In this document: positions 32,627 through 33,769 of the stretch, one piece after another
Layout of the letters: every line of letters begins with the position of its first letter
How positions within the stretch are numbered: the first letter of the stretch is position 1
Notes under the pieces: model-generated
Databases searched by the model: none
The model's input: the letters and a program-made list of their open reading frames with translations, nothing else
What the model was told of the DNA's origin: nothing
Assembly (NCBI RefSeq): GCF_000739575.1
Contig: NZ_BBJO01000010.1
Location: 1 to 33,769 of the forward strand
Length of the DNA stretch: 33,769 bases
Direction of reading: 5' to 3'
Source of the DNA: Halobellus rufus
Lineage (GTDB): Archaea; Halobacteriota; Halobacteria; Halobacteriales; Haloferacaceae
Program-made: the position numbers and the translations under genes

Positions 32627-33616
32627 TCAGATAGCCCGGCTCCGATTCGCTGGAATTCGTTCTCGATGTACTCGCGGCCGAATGTTGGTCTCATTGTGGT
32701 AGTGGCACCTCGTAGTCAGCCGCCAGTTCTTGGAACTCGTCCCACTCCGGGAGCCGGTCTCGTCGACCTCGCCGTGCGTCTCGAGGTAGCGCAGCAAGGC
32801 GTCGATTTCGTCTTCGAGGCCATACTTCGCCGCCTGCTCTCGGAGGTCCGCCTCGTCGACGTCGACGTGGCTGAGCAGGAGGAGACAGTACGAACGGTGG
32901 CGGCTGCCGTTGTCGATCAACAGTGTGTGACAGCAGAGTTCCGCCGGCGAGATCGCGTCGAGATTCTCGGAGTAGAAATAGTACCGATGGCCGGTGAGCA
33001 GGAACTGGAGGTCGAAGGCCGTGAATCGAGCGAGGCCGGTTTCGTGGAATCCCTCTGCCTCGATCTCCGTCTCAGCCTGGGCGAGGAATTCGTCGTAGTC
33101 CTCCCAGAGAATCGTGCCCTTCGGGGCGACGGATTCGAGGCGTTGACGATGTAGATGGTGTGCGAGTTCACGAGCGAACTCGTGGAGGCGGTCGAAGTCG
33201 GCGTTGAACTCGTAGCGGCCGTCGGCCGTCCCGACGAGACCACGGTCGCGAAACCGCTTGAGGATGCGGTTGACCGTGTTGCGGTAGTTGTCGCTCCGGT
33301 CGGCGATCTCGGAGACCGTTCGCGGCTGGTCGAGGTAGTACAGCACCTCGAGTGCCTTGCCGGTCAGCAGCTCGGGGAACTCGATGTGGGAGTGCTGGCG
33401 GACGAGGTCCCGATAGAGTTCGACGGCGCGAGCATCCGACGGGACGACTCGTTTTCGCCGGCCATCGCGTTCCGTGTAGACGAGCCCTTTCTCAACGAGG
33501 TCGCCGACGGCACGAGAGAGGTAGCTCTCGCTGTGGTCGAGCTTCGTCGCGAGCTCGGAGATCGTGTCGCCGCGGTCGACGGTGGCGAGGACCTCGAGTT
33601 CGATGCGCCGGAGCAC
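32627..33616 (-). CDS. Tandem winged-HTH regulator, candidate antitoxin of an AbiE-like pair
   Basis: The start is taken as the GTG at 33616 because a TATA box lies 27-28 nt upstream, although the frame is open further. The 329-residue product has two winged HTH units: about 1-60 (LATVDRGDTISELATKLDHS, ESYLSRAVGDLVEKGLVYTE) and about 85-140 (GKALEVLYYLDQPRTVSEIA, RNTVNRILKRFRDRGLV). A C-terminal domain of about 150 residues follows. Near 32754-32761 one base seems to be missing. Restoring it gives a C-terminus LPEWDEFQELAADYEVPLPQ and a TGA at 32693-32691 that overlaps the nucleotidyltransferase ATG. As read, the protein instead ends with 35 or so unrelated residues. The gene order and overlap resemble AbiEi-AbiEii toxin-antitoxin pairs, where the HTH protein represses the operon and neutralises the nucleotidyltransferase. 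Confidence 0.75.
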   Translation of the reverse strand: MLRRIELEVLATVDRGDTISELATKLDHSESYLSRAVGDLVEKGLVYTERDGRRKRVVPSDARAVELYRDLVRQHSHIEFPELLTGKALEVLYYLDQPRTVSEIADRSDNYRNTVNRILKRFRDRGLVGTADGRYEFNADFDRLHEFARELAHHLHRQRLESVAPKGTILWEDYDEFLAQAETEIEAEGFHETGLARFTAFDLQFLLTGHRYYFYSENLDAISPAELCCHTLLIDNGSRHRSYCLLLLSHVDVDEADLREQAAKYGLEDEIDALLRYLETHGEVDETGSRSGTSSKNWRLTTRCHYHNETNIRPRVHRERIPANRSRAI

Positions 33617-33639
33617 GGTGTAACATAGTACGAAACTTG

Positions 33640-33647
33640 TATATAAA
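33640..33647 (-). promoter_or_regulatory. TATA box for the winged-HTH gene
   Basis: On the minus strand TTTATATA is centred 27-28 nt before the GTG at 33616. This is the reason for choosing that start and implies a leaderless transcript. Confidence 0.6.
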
Positions 33648-33699
33648 GAAGTTTCGAGTAGTGTTACATTCAGCAAGCACGGCAGCCGTCTTCATCGTC

Positions 33700-33740
33700 T
33701 TAACCAACAAAACTATGGATTCGTGGGCTATGTTGGTTAA
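33700..33740. repeat. Second inverted repeat TTAACCAAC ... GTTGGTTAA
   Basis: TTAACCAAC at 33700-33708 and GTTGGTTAA at 33732-33740 are separated by 23 nt. They lie between the leftward winged-HTH gene and the rightward start at 33755. The same two arms occur at 29534-29575. Confidence 0.6.
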
Positions 33741-33754
33741 TAGGAGAGTAGCCG

Positions 33755-33769
33755 ATGTCCTACGAACCC
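33755..33769 (+). CDS. Possible start of a gene running off the window
   Basis: ATG at 33755 followed by four sense codons (MSYEP) reaches the end of the window. A GGAG sequence 9-12 nt upstream could be a ribosome-binding site, and the TTAACCAAC repeat lies just before it. Too short to identify. Confidence 0.35.

Larger units (their letters stand above)
30454..32694 (-). pseudogene. DUF6036/AbiEii-like nucleotidyltransferase gene split by a TnpB element
   Basis: The 5' piece, ATG at 32694 to 32611, encodes 28 residues: RPTFGREYIENEFQRIGAG, then SEPLTVY. The 3' piece, 31173 to the stop at 30454, continues in frame with LIGGGAMSLRDLKGATKDIDLVV. Joined, they give 267 residues with the nucleotidyltransferase signature (GGGAMSL and metal ligands in KDIDL) and a C-terminal HTH-like region (MTVNELAAKLELDAEEVRDW). 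Such proteins transfer nucleotides and are often toxins paired with an HTH antitoxin. The 1437-bp element sits exactly between Tyr28 and Leu29 with no bases lost or duplicated. The 3' piece could be translated from a TTG at 31245 within the element (or the ATG at 31239), but it would lack the true N-terminus. The gene start overlaps the upstream HTH gene's frameshift-corrected stop by ATGA. Confidence 0.85.

Noticed and set aside
1..33769. CRISPR array, tRNA, rRNA or replication origin
   Set aside because: No regularly spaced direct repeats, no tRNA-like cloverleaf and no Orc/Rep gene were noticed on reading. A covariance-model and repeat search would be the decisive test.

Overview
The window is haloarchaeal (class Halobacteria). 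The proteins are acidic. Several genes have a TATA-like box 25-32 nt before the start codon with no Shine-Dalgarno, as expected for leaderless archaeal mRNAs. The transposases are of haloarchaeal IS6, ISH3 and TnpB-only (IS1341) types, and a Tat lipoprotein signal is present. The density of transposon debris and broken genes suggests a plasmid or an accessory island, not core chromosome.

Layout. 1-5640: IS6 copies frame an intact CocE/NonD-type hydrolase and an alpha/beta hydrolase of the C-C-bond hydrolase type. 5776-9564: an orphan Tat-exported ABC substrate-binding lipoprotein, a pile-up of ISH3 and other transposase remnants, and a decayed acyl-CoA ligase. 9559-14113 (mostly minus strand): a LigM/DesA-like one-carbon methyltransferase, a broken CocE-type hydrolase, a Bat-type HTH regulator on the plus strand, a fragment of a second regulator, a VOC protein and a fumarylacetoacetate-hydrolase-family protein. 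14565-20621: a succinate-semialdehyde-type dehydrogenase, an SDR, a FilR1-type regulator, a frameshifted OsmC protein and an amidohydrolase of the ACMSD type. 20911-25564: a decayed duplicate of the CocE gene cut by a truncated IS6, an intact acyl-CoA ligase and a beta-keto acid cleavage enzyme (BKACE). 26016-28503: remnants of a transposase, LivG/LivF-type ABC ATPases, a membrane protein and another protein tail. 28590-33769: a GC-richer, plasmid-like block with an ArdC-like metalloprotease, a small unknown protein, a SWIM zinc-finger protein, and a winged-HTH/nucleotidyltransferase gene pair whose second gene is split by a TnpB element.

How it fits together. The enzymes between 1 and 25.6 kb read as a worn catabolic island for methylated, possibly aromatic, acids. 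The steps represented are demethylation (LigM-like), C-C bond hydrolysis (alpha/beta hydrolase, FAH), semialdehyde oxidation, decarboxylation or hydrolysis (amidohydrolase), CoA activation and beta-keto acid cleavage. The substrate cannot be read from the sequence. No ring-cleaving dioxygenase is present.

The most checkable discovery is at the right end. A 1437-bp TnpB-only element sits inside a nucleotidyltransferase gene with both flanks in frame, so the empty site, the probable TAM and the native guide target can all be read directly. The interrupted gene overlaps (ATGA) an upstream winged-HTH gene, resembling an AbiE-like toxin-antitoxin pair.
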